Shown: positions 45,565 through 57,154 of the stretch, piece after piece
How the letters are laid out: the number at the start of each line of letters is the position of its first letter
How positions within the stretch are numbered: the first letter of the stretch is position 1
NCBI GenBank assembly: GCA_037179335.1
Contig: JAKZHN010000003.1
Coordinates: forward strand, 1,240,001 to 1,304,000
Direction: 5' to 3'
DNA length: 64,000 bases
Source: Cyclaneusma minus
Taxonomy: Eukaryota > Ascomycota > Leotiomycetes > Marthamycetales > Marthamycetaceae
Position numbers and translations under genes: made by a program
The notes under the pieces: generated by a model
What the model was told of the DNA's origin: nothing
Database searches by the model: none
What the model saw: only the letters and a program-made list of their open reading frames with translations

Positions 45565-45752
45565 AAGTCTGGATACGGCCTGCAATCTCTAAATCAATGA
45601 TTGAAACATCGTTACACCCCAAATAGCCAGGAATATGCCAAATGATTGGGGATGATCCAGGTGTTTCTGAGTATCACTACCCCAGGTTATTGTGAATATC
45701 CCAAGTAATCGGGAACATTATCACTCATTGATCTCAGGCCGTATCCAGATTT
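45565..45752 (+). mobile_element. MITE-like element, second copy
   Basis: About 188 bp. The left end AAGTCTGGATACGGCCTG and right end CAGGCCGTATCCAGATTT are inverted repeats and match those at 38318-38530. The interior again carries short units with AATATGCCAAATGATTGGGG. Confidence 0.78.
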
Positions 45753-46303
45753 CGTTCATGGCACTATGTGTACGTGGCATTTGCAGTAGACACATCCGCC
45801 ATCAGCCAATCCCATCAAGTAAGACACAACATGTATGACGCTTCAGTTTAGGAATTAACTTCCAATTAAGGCCCGGCAGAGGTATCTAACTACCTCGCCA
45901 GTCGCCATCATCTGCCCACTAGCGGACACCCCGGGCACCTAGCCCCCACATCTTGCGTATTATGGTAATACCACCGCTTCATAAACCTCCACCCATCTTC
46001 ATCACCAGCGTGTGCAATCATCTAAGTAAGCTCAGAGAGAGTCTGCCTGCCTAAGCACCATACATGCTCGTTTGCGCAATTCATAGCAGCAAAATCTCCC
46101 TGCCCAAATCTTCCTCTCCCCACCTTCCAAACTTTTCAAACGATCCGCCACCTCCAGGCATCACCGTAAGATACAACAATTACAAAAATCAATTAAGAAC
46201 ATGAAGAAGAGAAATCCATACTCCCCAAGTCTTCCGCCCAAAAAAACAACAATAGACCTCCTTTGATGAGATCAAAAATGATCGAGCTTAAAATAGCGAG
46301 AGA

Positions 46304-48979
46304 TCAGACGGTAGCGACGCTGACAAACTGTCCCACGCTGGGAATGCCGTCCGCCACGACAAAAACCACATAGGGACCTGGTGGCAGCACGTTGTTGTTC
46401 GGTGGCATGGTAACGGTCAGCTTCTGACTGGTCTGGCCGGCTACAAAACCCGTCGAGTCGCACTGAGCCATTCTGGCGCCCATGTGCACGCTGTGAGTGA
46501 CAAAGCCTCCGTGGTAGAGCACAACATTCGCGCTCGTAGTTCCCTGCGGCACGTTGAAGCTGACAGTGAAGGTGTTGCTCGTGCCGGGTGTCAGATTGGT
46601 GGAGGAGAGAACGACGTCGGAGGGGCGCTTGGAGGCATTGTCGCCTTGGAGGTAGGGGGGCGTGTAGACTTCAACGCGGAATTCGGTGATGTAGGGGTTT
46701 TGTTCGGAGATGGTGAGGACGGGCATTTCGACGGGGTTACTGCCGGCAACCATGACAGTGCCGTCGATCAGGAGCAGGGCGACGGAGTGGTAGAGACGGG
46801 GGATGGTGGAGGTGGCAAGAGTGCTCCAGCGGGAGCCGAGGGGAGCGGTGTGGTTGTAGAGGAGAGCCTGAAGTTCGGGATCGGCCATCAAACCGAATCC
46901 TTGGGCTCCAAGATTACCACCGTTGAGCCAGACGCTGGTACCGTCAGGCAGGAGAGTGCCTTCAACCATTCCGCGACCGGCTGGCATGCTGTCCATTTCC
47001 CATGCTGGACTGGTGGAAAGGGGCTGGATACGACCGCAAGATGGGTCAGTGGGAGATGTGATGTCTTGGTATGCTCCACCTCCGCAGATGACGATATCTG
47101 GTTCCCAGTTGTTCTCGCTCGTCAGGGGCAGCATCACGCTTCCTCCGGTGTTGGGGTAGGTACGGTAGTCGCCCGGAAGATCTGGGTATGATTGAACAGT
47201 CTTGTTGTTCGTGACGTCAAATTGCTCAGATGACTTAGCCACGAAGACGAAGAGAGTGCCATCGTTCATGAGGTGGACGAACGGGTACATGTAGTAAGGC
47301 TGGTTCTTCTCGAGGATTTCCATGGGAATGCTGACACCATTGGTGACGGCTTCGGTGTTCAGCATCTCGTATGTGGGGTTGTTGTTGGCAGGAACTGTGG
47401 GGTCGAGACCGTTGATACTGCCGGATGCCACAAAGATCTGTCCGTCGGGCATGGTTTGAACAGTTGCATACCATCGGTCGCTGCTCAGCTTGTTTCCTGG
47501 CTCGGACCAGCTTTGACCATCCAAGCTGGCGTCTGTCGATGATCGCTCGAGGTATCGGATCGCATCAAAGCCATCGGCGATAGTGGGGTCAAGCCACGAC
47601 AGAGGTGCGTTGCCACCAACAGAAATGACTCGGCCGTCTGCAAGGAAACTACCTCCTGAACAGAAGGCATTCGTCTTGTACGACAGAGGGACGACAGTGT
47701 TATCGATGGGGTTGTACTCGGACGAGTAGGCATAGTAGCCATCGGAGAGGGTGAGATCAGTGTAGTTCTCAAGTTTGTCGAGGAACATGACCTTGCCGTT
47801 TGGCATGAGGGCGGCGTGCATAGCTGGAACTCCAGACTTTCCAACAATAGTGAATTCTCCGGGAACTGGTGCTGCAGGAGCAGGACTAGCACTTGGAGCG
47901 GGAGCTGTTGGGGCAGAGTCACAATCACCCGATTGACAACCCGAACCGCAGTGAGAAGTCGTGTTACCACAGTAGCCGTACATGGAACAGCAGTTTCCAT
48001 TTGGCCAATTTCCGCAGACAGTACCACCATTGGCGCTTCCACAAGTTCCATCGGTCGTCGTAGGGGCATTGGAGGCCGCCGAGGACGTAGCAGTCACGGG
48101 TTTAATGACTGGCTCCTGAGAAGAAGTCGTGGGGACCGAAGTAGCAGTTCCTGCAGAACCAGATGAGCTTGATGAGCTGGTGTCAGTGCAGCCACTCTGG
48201 CAGCCATTTGCCACTAGACAATGGCCTTCGGTAGAGCCGCAGTAGCCAAATTGTGAACAGCAGCCGCCATAAGGACCATCGGCATCGCAGGTGGCGCCGC
48301 CATAGGCAGAGCCACACCTGCCGTCATCGCGAGGGGCAGTCGCACCTGTGGTGACAGTAGATACAGTGTCAGTGCAGCCAGACTGACATCCGGTGCCACA
48401 GTAGTCATCACCAGAACCACACCAGCCATACTGTGAACAACAAGTTCCACTGTATACAGTACTGAATGGGTCACAAGTAAGTCCTCCGTTGGCGGCTCCG
48501 CATGCTCCGTCAAGGGAGTAGCCAGCGCGGACGTTGAGCTCTGGGTAGTAGTCGTTCAGGTCGGCATAAGGATCGGAAGTGGCCTCGCATCTATGGTTGC
48601 CTCGTTAATATGTTACCCGAGAATGCAGACAATGGCTTCGACGGCATGCAATGACTGAGGCTCTCCCAAGAAACTGTGATTGTTCCAAACTATTGGAGGC
48701 AACCCATGACAAATCAAGCCGTTTGGGGGAGCTCAGAATATAGAACTAGTCACAATTACTTGGGGAGACCCCGATACGTGAGAGCAGCGTAAAATCGATC
48801 CGAGGATCCACGAGGAAGGATGAAGTCTGGACTTACTCATTGTTAGAGTTACAGACCTGGCCACGGAGACACCCATGGTAGATCTGAGTACTCTCGTTGT
48901 TGCACTTGAGGGGCACGTGAGTGAAGATGATGTTGGCGCTGGAAAGCGCCGCGAAGGCGAAAGGAAGGACAGCCTTCAT
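46304..48979 (-). CDS. Secreted glyoxal oxidase (AA5 copper radical oxidase) with three CBM18
   Basis: Exons 48979-48837 and 48590-46304 (minus), intron 246 bp; 809 aa. The signal peptide MKAVLPFAFAALSSANIIF is followed by a short Cys-containing segment, then three chitin-binding modules of the hevein/CBM18 type (GTCCSQYGWCGSGDDYC, GGCCSQFGYCGSTEGHC, GNCCSMYGYCGNTTSHC), a Ser/Pro linker, a glyoxal-oxidase beta-propeller and a C-terminal DUF1929-like domain. Copper and radical-cofactor residues appear intact: Cys in NAFCSGGSF, Tyr in DRWYATVQ, the Tyr-His pair in RLYHSVALL and His in THSVHMG. The enzyme class oxidises aldehydes and related substrates to produce hydrogen peroxide outside the cell. 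The CBM18 modules would tether it to chitin, possibly the fungus's own wall. Confidence 0.92.
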
Positions 48980-51900
48980 GATGGCGGTGGGTATTCTGAG
49001 GTCTTCGTCAGTACTCGAGAAAGATACCAAAGCAGCAGCGTGATAAAGAGGTAGGCAGGTGTCCACCCAGAAGAAAGAAGACAAAGTGAAGAAGGGAAGA
49101 GGCAGAGCAGTCCTTGAAGTAGGGCTGAAGCGGACGGGTGAATGCACAAACACAGCCAAGGACTTGTGTACATGGCAACTGTGTTTGTGTAGCCGGTGGA
49201 GCTTCACTTGTGTTCATGGGTCACTGTGCAGATGTGTGCATCTGAATGATTCTCCAACTTCGTCACCTCATTGGCGGCCCATCGTCAGGCCAACACGCTG
49301 GCCAATTCCCCATCGCTGCTCCACTTCGGCGTCGGGGTGCTTCTTCTATCTTTGGAAAACGAGACATTTGACAACTCACATCTTGTCAGTGACGATCAAT
49401 CAGTGTAACCACGAGGGAACGTGGCGGTAAGGCGCTTGGCCGCACGATGGGCCGTGGGAGAGGCGGAGAGACACAGAACACGAGCGGCGGGAGGCTATGT
49501 GCTGCGTGGGTAGAGCTCCAGGACTCTGGGAAACGAAAGGACAGACAGAGCACAGCGACGTGCTTTGCTGGATCGAATCGAGGGGAGGTGTAGCTTCGGG
49601 CAACGAGTGACTTGAGTGACGAGCACCGGAAAACGAGAGGATGGAGATGGTCAAAAGTCCATCGCCGGGAGAATTAGGGGGAAGACGAAATTAATAGGAT
49701 TAGGAGCGTAGCTTGCAGAAGCAGGCAAAAGGAAAGACCAGCTGAGGGCGGCTCCCTCGACTTTATTTACCTCATGATCCTCCTGCCTCGTCCAGCTGCC
49801 ACTGCAGGTCCCTTCAAGCACCGCGCCTTCCAGCCGACATGGATATGGCAGCGGCCCATGGATGAACATCCCATTGCGGTATCTCACAGACCCTTTGGGC
49901 GCCAGAGTGGGATCACTGGGCCAGTAAGCGGCGAGGATATTGATAAAACGGCCGCTGTATGGCTGTCAGAGCCGCCGGTGTTGGACGAAACGGGATCGCC
50001 TGCAGCAAGATGCGCCTGCTCGGATTTGCGTCCAGGATGGCTGCGCGCTTCGGTCTGAAGCCGAGACCCCACCGACATCGAAAGAGCTTTGCTGCCGGTG
50101 GCTGTGGAGACATTCAGGAGACTTAAGATGCTTAAGATGCTGAATATGGCGAACCTCGCGCTTTGGGCTGGTGAAACGGAACTTGATGAAGACGAGACTC
50201 CAGCCAGTCGAGGCATGAGCTGGAGTTGGAGAAGAGAGACGAGGTGGGGCTTCGGATACTAGCCGGACTTGCTACCATCCGCTGCTGCTTTAACCCCAAG
50301 ACTGAAGAGACTTGACTTGGAGTTGGAGTGTGTTAACTGAAGAGTTGAAGAGACTAAATAGAAAAGAGTGGAGAGTATGGCGAGCATCGGCACGAAGTGG
50401 AGCTGGGAATCAAGCTGAAGATCAAGCTTACTTTTTTTCCGTGACGGAGATTTCAAAGTCCCATGGTCGATGGACGGTGGTTGCTTGAATCCGCTTGTGA
50501 AGGGTCCAAGAGCAGCGCGAGGTGTGCTTCGATCCTGTTCTATTTGCACGCCACTCTTGGCTTTCGTAATGGCCGCTTCTCTCACACCAGCCTTTCGTTA
50601 CATCGACCCTACCGTCACGTCAAGCAGCAAGCTCAGCACTAACAGTCGGCTCCTCCCCAATTGAAGTCGCACGGCGCATCTCGATCCCAAGTCCTGCACC
50701 TGCACCACCGAACGTTTGCTACACCCAATTGTTCATCCCTCCATCCTCCTCAATTCCTCCAATTCCTCCCAGTCTCCAGTCCCTCCCGGCGCGCAGGCAC
50801 GCTGCTGCTTTGACGTCGCTTAGCTGCTTCGCCACCATCTGTGCTGCATCCACACATGTGGATTGTGGGAATAAGAGCTGGCCGGGGACGCTGAGCTGAT
50901 CTGGAGAAACCGCGATGCACCGTGCAACTGCAAGGGCGTCCGTATTCCCAGTCGCGGTGTGGCCGATGCAGAACAGCTGAGAGCGCATGCGAGCACAGAA
51001 ACAGCGTTGCAGGCGCAACTGCCGTCGAGTGGGAGCAATCAGGTCAGAGGACCAGTCCACAGAACCCCGAGGCCCTCATTTCGGTCTTCGAGAAGGCCCT
51101 TCTCGTCATCGCCCTATCGACTGGGAGACGCAGCACAAAGTCGCACAAAGCAGCCGTTCAAATCCATCTGCAAGTCAGAACCGCTGCGATCATCAGCTCA
51201 GAATCCCTCGGCCCAGCCGTCCATCTCTTCGTATCCGCTCCCGCCCGATTCCCGCAAAGAGCAGGCACCTTCCAGCCATCAAATTTCAGGGGCTTTCATC
51301 CTCCACTTTTCCCGAATCGTATTCGTCCATTATTCGTCCACATGGTCAGCCACGAGCCGAAGCCGACACACTCGCCCGTGTTTGTTCCCAAAACGATGGC
51401 TTATGTGACGGCTAGCCGGCAATCCCGTTGCTCAATTCGCTTCCGTCCACACAGCTGGATTTACCGCCAGGGCTGCCGATTTCTGTTTGAACCACATATC
51501 CCATGTCAAAGCGTATTTTTAGTTGGTGGGGAGGATCCATTATGATCCGGGGTGCTTGATATGCTTAACTTTACGCTTCTTTGACGTGGAGACAGTGGAG
51601 TCGGTTGAAATGCATTCGAGAGACATACGACCCACTCATCAGTATTCCATCGGACGTCAATAATCATTGATGCAAGGGAAGACCACCCACGCCGCTTCAA
51701 TTTTCCTTCAGGCGTCTTATCATCGGCAAAGGATCCGAAAGTTTGAAGACCCAAAAGCAAAATCGCCGGTCGGGAAGTTTGACAAATGGACTAAAAGCGG
51801 GTGATCGTCCCAGCCGGACGTTTCGTTCTGTTTCATCTTCACTACTTGGGAAGCTGCCTACTGCTGTTATCATGGAATAACCCTCTCCCTATCTTGTCGA

Positions 51901-53505
51901 TCCTTCGCTACCGGCAGCTAACCGTTTCGTGTAGAGTGGTGCTTTCAACGAGATTCAATTCTCCGAATCGGACTTTTAGCAATAGGGGACGGCCCGAGCG
52001 GGCGGGCGGGTTGGCCAACATCAGGTCATTTATGGATCATGGCTTCTACTCGTTCGATCCGAGCGAGTCCCCCCACCCCTAATAAACACCACAGTCTGGT
52101 CCTCAGTGAATCGAAACTGACCCATTCGGAATCAATCAGAGCTTCAATGTCGAGGTATGAAAACACCTGGACCGTCTGTATGCAGGCATGTTCCGAAATT
52201 CTCTTCCGGTTCTACTCGGAAAACTCCTTGCCGAACCTCGAAAAATATTGGTGTCAAGATCAGACGTTCGAAGCGAGGGGATCTCGAGCCTGACATTGTG
52301 GATCTTGGAGTACCAGGAAACACCACAGCTACATGAGCGGTGCTTGTTTATCTTCCTTGTGATTCCACTCCCTCCGAGCAAGAGCGCGGAAGATTTCTTC
52401 CATCACTTTGAGTATCTTCTCATTTCATCAAGAGGAAGTCTCCCGAGGAGTCCCTCTTCTTTATACCAGCCGGGCTCGAAGTCGAGATTGCGAGTACCAT
52501 CTGTCTACAAGACTCATTGCCATTCAATGACTTCAGCCACACAGAACAAGACACTATTGCGAGTGAGATGCAGTGGCGTCCTTGTTATGATTACCCACAG
52601 TAGGTAGAAACAAATCTGGATGCGGTTCTAAGCAGAAGTACCGCCGGATCGTGTCCAGACGTCTTTCCTCACTGTCAAGTGTATCATGAGAGTTGGTGGA
52701 ATACATGGCCTGCAGCTAGTAGGCGTCTGTTTGCCAACAACACAGAGGAAGCAGTCAGTACTGGAGACTCTGAGATTATCTCCGGATGGTACCGTGAGGA
52801 CGATTTTAGCAAGTGCAAATGAAGGACCACGTTCTCCAAACATGCACTGTTAAGTGCCAATAGGATTCTACTGTTGGTGAGTGGCAAGGAACAATGCTTT
52901 CATCTTTTGAGCACGGGGGATTTCACCTAGTGTATGGGCCTCGGGATATTTCAAATCGTGGTGAATATTTTGAATCACTTTGAATATTCCATGAGCTTCG
53001 GGAGGTTCGAAGGAGTTTGCATATTTCAATCACAGGGTTTATTTCTGACGGCTTACAACTGCCAAAGTGATTTCGCTACACCAAAGCGTTCGGAAATTCA
53101 GTGGGACTAAAGAAGTCTGCCCCACTCCAACCCCAACCTGATTGTGTTTACTGAGCTTCATGGCTTGCAATTCCCAAGTTGATTTTGCTACACCAAACCG
53201 TTCAGAACTACAGTGGGACCAAAGAAATCTGCCCCACCGATCGTGTTTACTGAGCTTCATGCGACTCGCTACAAAGGTCTTTGTTGGACTGGTGCGGAAC
53301 AAGGGGATTGTACGAAAGGTGAATGATCAAGCTTGAATGAATCGACCGTACTTGGAAGGAACAAAGAGACAAAAGACTTTTAGACGTTTGCGTACAACCG
53401 CCAGCGCTTTATACATTTCCGTTCATTTTACATTTTCTCGGTCAATGTCCTGGTTGTTGATAACACCCACCCGGTAGCTAACAGTCAAGCAACTTTCTGG
53501 GAGAG
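48980..53505. other. 4.5-kb region without a supported gene
   Basis: Upstream sequence of the glyoxal oxidase (minus) and of the SET-like gene (plus). Open frames are short and lack coding character. Near 52612 a sequence (AAATCTGGATGCGGTTCT) resembles one MITE end, and 52925-53030 has AATATTCC-like units as in the MITE interior, suggesting a decayed copy. Confidence 0.5.
53063..53270 (+). repeat. Tandem duplication of a ~105-bp unit
   Basis: Two adjacent copies, each containing GCTACACCAAA, CAGTGGGAC, TCTGCCCCAC and GTGTTTACTGAGCTTCATG, starting near 53063 and 53172. They lie about 240-440 bp upstream of the SET-like gene. Confidence 0.75.
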
Positions 53506-55353
53506 ATGCAGTCCCCAGCCGTCCCCGGGCAACACGATGCCTCTGCAAGGCGGACCCTTTCGACTATCTATCAGGAAATACACACAGCCCAGACTCGCGC
53601 CCAGGGCCTCATATTCGCGTTCTACCCGATTTTTATGTTCGATCGGTCGGCGCAGACACTGCAGCGTCTGAACGCTCTCAACTGGGGTGCATGGGATATC
53701 ATTCTCCTAGGCATACTCGCTTGGAGTGGTACGTTCGAAAACTACATCACACTACCTGACCGCGAGTGGAATCCGCTGCGCGACCTCCTCAAAAGTGATG
53801 ACATCAAAGGCAGCATCTTCCTTTTCTCCATCGCTTACAAGGTCCCCGTCGAGACGCCTTCCCAAGCGCCGGTGCACCAAAACCTAATAGTCATGTATAA
53901 ACAGCTGGCACAGACCTACAAAGACGCACACCCGCACACCATTTTCGTGGAAGCCAACGACACTGGCTCCATTGAGAAATGCCGCTACTATGTGCGCGGC
54001 CCTAACGAGGGTTCACTTGAGATGTTCAACATCAATGATAACATTGATCTCAATTTCCCAGAATGGCTCGAGTTCCCCGGTAACGCCGAATTGATAGACT
54101 GGCCCCAAAGCTGGCCGAAAAGGCTGGCGCCATGGGCGCCAAGAAATAGAGAAGGCCAAGCTGTGCCGTGCATAATTTGCAACCTTCCCTCCGATCCCGA
54201 CCTGCTGGCAAGGCCCCAGTACTGTCAATGCGTTTCAGACCCTGATCTGCCGACCGCACTAGGAACCGCGTACCTGCTGGAAGTGATTGCAAAGGGTCCT
54301 GCCGGCCTGTATGGAACGGAGCTCGGAGTGAGAGTGCTGGAGCCTATCGCGTCGGGACACTGCCTCGGCGAATTCGTGGGCTCGGCGGTGCCTCCCTACA
54401 ACCGCCATCTCACAGAGTACGAGACGTTTATCGGCGATGAAAGTTATGTCATGCCGCTCACATATCAAGGGATTGACGGCCCGCGCGTTGATGGGATGTT
54501 CGCACCCGCGCAAGTATGTGGTATTTCGGCGGCCGCAGGGGGCAATTGGGTAAGATTTGTCAATGATGCGAAAGACTTGGTCGCCTTCAACGCCATTAAT
54601 CCCAATACGTTGAGGAGGGCGCGCGCGGTGATGCATCGGGGGCGTAATGCGAACGTGGCAATAATTCCAAAAGTTGCCGCTGGCAGGAACCGGCTGCTTT
54701 GTTATGCCCTTCGGGACATTGAGCCCTTCGAGGAGCTCACCATGCTAGAAAGTCCGGACTCTTTGGGATCGAACCACCGGCTTCCCAGTCCCGAGCAAAT
54801 CGCAGCCGCTCGGGCTGCGTTCCTCCCTGTGTCGCCGTCGCCGGGCCCCGTTACTCCAGGCGCGGTTTCCCCCTCACCATCGCCTGTCCCCGACTCACCA
54901 CCGCTTTTCCCTGGTGTCCCCGCACCCGATCCTTTCGCCCCCTCACCAACGCCTATCCGTGATGTCCCCCTACCCGATCCTTTCGCCCCCTCACCAACGC
55001 CGGGCCCCGTTTCTCCAAGCGCGGCTTCCTCACTATCGCCTCTCAGTCTCCCCTCAAGAACGCCTTCCCTTCCAGCTCCGGTAGTTCCCCCGGCCGGCGC
55101 ACCTCCCGGTGCCGGGAAAACTGCTTTCCCGTATAACGCACCATATGCTCCCGGTGTAGGTCTGGTGGCCCCGGTCATTATTCTGCCTTCAGGGGTGATG
55201 GTGGATGATCCAGCCGAAACAACGGACCCAAACGATCCGAATCGATGGGCTTGCAGAGTCATTGGCTGCCCAAGACACAATAAAAATAAGAAGGACCGAA
55301 ATCGCCACGAGAGAGTTGACCATAATTTGTTTATTCAACGCTCGGATGATTAA
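53506..55353 (+). CDS. SET-like domain protein with proline-rich region and C2H2 finger
   Basis: A single exon of 615 aa from ATG 53506. A unique N-terminal region (1-220) is followed by a small Cys group (CIICNLP, YCQC) and a SET-like domain at about 258-414 (YGTELGVRVLEPIASGHCLG; GNWVRFVND; ALRDIEPFEELTML). Canonical SET enzymes have NHSxxPN and a GEELTxDY end; here these read RFVNDAKDL and EELTMLE, so cofactor and catalytic residues are altered and methyltransferase activity is doubtful. Residues about 440-550 are a Pro/Ser repeat (PDPFAPSPTP twice). The C-terminus is a C2H2-type finger (C-x4-C-x12-H-x4-H, residues about 583-606) with many Arg/Lys. It could be a chromatin or DNA-binding protein that kept the SET fold as a reader. 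Confidence 0.75.
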   Translation: MQSPAVPGQHDASARRTLSTIYQEIHTAQTRAQGLIFAFYPIFMFDRSAQTLQRLNALNWGAWDIILLGILAWSGTFENYITLPDREWNPLRDLLKSDDIKGSIFLFSIAYKVPVETPSQAPVHQNLIVMYKQLAQTYKDAHPHTIFVEANDTGSIEKCRYYVRGPNEGSLEMFNINDNIDLNFPEWLEFPGNAELIDWPQSWPKRLAPWAPRNREGQAVPCIICNLPSDPDLLARPQYCQCVSDPDLPTALGTAYLLEVIAKGPAGLYGTELGVRVLEPIASGHCLGEFVGSAVPPYNRHLTEYETFIGDESYVMPLTYQGIDGPRVDGMFAPAQVCGISAAAGGNWVRFVNDAKDLVAFNAINPNTLRRARAVMHRGRNANVAIIPKVAAGRNRLLCYALRDIEPFEELTMLESPDSLGSNHRLPSPEQIAAARAAFLPVSPSPGPVTPGAVSPSPSPVPDSPPLFPGVPAPDPFAPSPTPIRDVPLPDPFAPSPTPGPVSPSAASSLSPLSLPSRTPSLPAPVVPPAGAPPGAGKTAFPYNAPYAPGVGLVAPVIILPSGVMVDDPAETTDPNDPNRWACRVIGCPRHNKNKKDRNRHERVDHNLFIQRSDD

Positions 55354-55738
55354 CTATTGGCTTTGGGCTTTGGATTAAATGGATTTTGCTTTAAAGAAAA
55401 AGAGTGAAACGTCTTGTGCTTTGGGGACGTGGGGGTTTTGGAGATACCTTGAGATACATGTATTGTGGCAGGACTTGGAACTCCGGGTGCAGTAGATATT
55501 TCGGGGCGAATTTCGCCGTCCGAGGTGGTATATATAGTTAGAGTTCCTTTTTAGAGGATTAGTTACATATCATTGGATTCTGAGGATACTCGCGCTGTCG
55601 TAGGTCATAAAAAATAGCTTCATTAGGTAGACTCCAGTGTCATACACACCACCAGAACCAATAGTCCCATAATTCCAAAACAAGTAACGATCTGCCCAAC
55701 CCACAGTAAGCAAAAGTCAAACCAAAGCCCCAACCCCA
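55354..55738. other. Short intergenic between convergent genes
   Basis: Contains the 3' flanks of the SET-like gene (plus) and the coiled-coil gene (minus); nothing else seen. Confidence 0.5.
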
Positions 55739-56752
55739 TCAAAAGCTATCAAGCTTCTCAGCCCTGTACTCTTTCAGCGCCTCATACATAGAAATCTCCA
55801 CCGCCTCGTGCAAAATGTCTTCCAACCCATCCTCCCTATTCTCTTCCGCTTCCGCCACCAGCTCTCTCATTCTGTCCTTCATGAATATCCTCTCATCATC
55901 AGTCAACTCCTGTCTCTGTTCATGCTCCGCCTTCCACGTCCAGTCTAGATAAGCCATATCAATCAACCTGTCGCGGTCATGGCGAGGGATTCTGATCCAC
56001 CCTCCACCGGCATCCATACCACCTTCTGCGGCGTCCCCGTATCGACGCCGTGCCACTTTCTCTAGCACTTCTAATCTGCTGGCGTGTTCGTGAACAGTTT
56101 GCTCCACTACCCTAACCCGTTCCTTCAACGCCTCTTTCTCGTTCTCGTTCTCCTCGTCCCCAGACTCTTCATCGTTCTCCTCTTCATCACCTTCAGCCCC
56201 GTCTTTCAAACCAGCCAGTTTCGCTCTCAGCGCATCATTCTCCTCTTCCAGCACATCATTCTTCTCGCGCACATTTCTTTCCCAGCCTCGCAACTCCTTG
56301 TTTTCCTTCCACAATTTCTGATTGTTTGCTCTTAGAACCCCCGCATATTCTCGATTACGCTCCTCTGCAAATTGCAGGAATGCGACGTCCTGTTGCAGAG
56401 CTGAGATTTGGGATGACAGTGCTGCCTTGTCTTCTTTTAGGTTGTCGGCTTCATCTGCGTACTTGGAGCATGCCTCGCAAAGTGGAAGATCGTATTCGTC
56501 TGTTTGTGTGGCTTTGGGTAGATTGTGGTTGGGCTGTGCGGAGGTGGAAGGTCGGGAGGACGATGAGGGGTTGGCGGTGTAGGATTCTTCTTTGCCATGG
56601 AGGGGATTATTGTGGTGTGGCTGGATGGGCGAGTCGAGTACTGCATGGGGTAGCTGCCGGTTTCCGGGTTGTGGGCTAGCATGTTCTTCATGGTCTGATG
56701 AATTGTGGCCGGTGCGGTGGCTGTTGTCTTCTCCGTCCAGTAGCTCGGTCAT
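55739..56752 (-). CDS. Acidic coiled-coil protein, unrecognised (337 aa)
   Basis: The start is taken at 56752 (MTELLDGEDNSH), because the in-frame extension to 57058 is unlike the rest; the longer form would be 439 aa. A disordered Ser/His/Pro N-terminus carries a small CEAC motif (LPLCEACSKYADEAD). Residues about 95-240 form a long coiled coil interrupted by an acidic Glu/Asp block (DEEENDEESGDEENE). The C-terminal part is helical and charged (DDERIFMKDRMRELVAEAEE). Likely a structural or scaffold protein; no family recognised. Confidence 0.7.
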   Translation of the reverse strand: MTELLDGEDNSHRTGHNSSDHEEHASPQPGNRQLPHAVLDSPIQPHHNNPLHGKEESYTANPSSSSRPSTSAQPNHNLPKATQTDEYDLPLCEACSKYADEADNLKEDKAALSSQISALQQDVAFLQFAEERNREYAGVLRANNQKLWKENKELRGWERNVREKNDVLEEENDALRAKLAGLKDGAEGDEEENDEESGDEENENEKEALKERVRVVEQTVHEHASRLEVLEKVARRRYGDAAEGGMDAGGGWIRIPRHDRDRLIDMAYLDWTWKAEHEQRQELTDDERIFMKDRMRELVAEAEENREDGLEDILHEAVEISMYEALKEYRAEKLDSF

Positions 56753-57154
56753 GATGAATTCACGGCTTAGGATATGCGCCCTGGAAATCGTGGGGCGATC
56801 TTGGGATGAGGAGACCGGATTTTGAGGAGCATGAGGATGCCGATGTGAAGAGACTGGGTTGTAGGAGAGAATTGGGATTCTGGGCGCTGTATATAGATGG
56901 GATGGTATAAGGAGTAGAAAGAACATAGCGTGCAGCCTTTGACATTCAATTGGCTTGGAAACGAAGCTTCTGTCGTTTTCTAGGCACCAGTTCTGCTCAA
57001 TAGGAAAGCTGAAGTAATGACACGATGTATCTTGTATGCAAGACGTTGCTGTTTCCAATATCTAGCCCAGCTAGGACATCATTAGATTTGATCCATCAAG
57101 AGTTTCTTGTAGTCAAGAATATTCTTAGTAGGGCCTCCAATAGTAATCTAGTAT
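56753..57154. other. Intergenic, no gene seen
   Basis: Upstream region of the coiled-coil gene and 3' flank of the first CXC gene. Confidence 0.45.

Larger units (their letters stand above)
43083..46303. other. 3.2-kb intergenic region, C/A-rich, with a MITE copy
   Basis: From about 43980 to 45500 the plus strand is strongly pyrimidine and A rich, with few G runs, and no gene is convincing. The MITE at 45565-45752 is the only defined feature. A short trimeric repeat of CATCTTGTC lies near 45328-45355. Confidence 0.5.

Noticed and set aside
49400..52610. Several 60-200 codon open frames on both strands
   Set aside because: Overlapping in all frames, with no domain, no intron structure and no consistent codon use.
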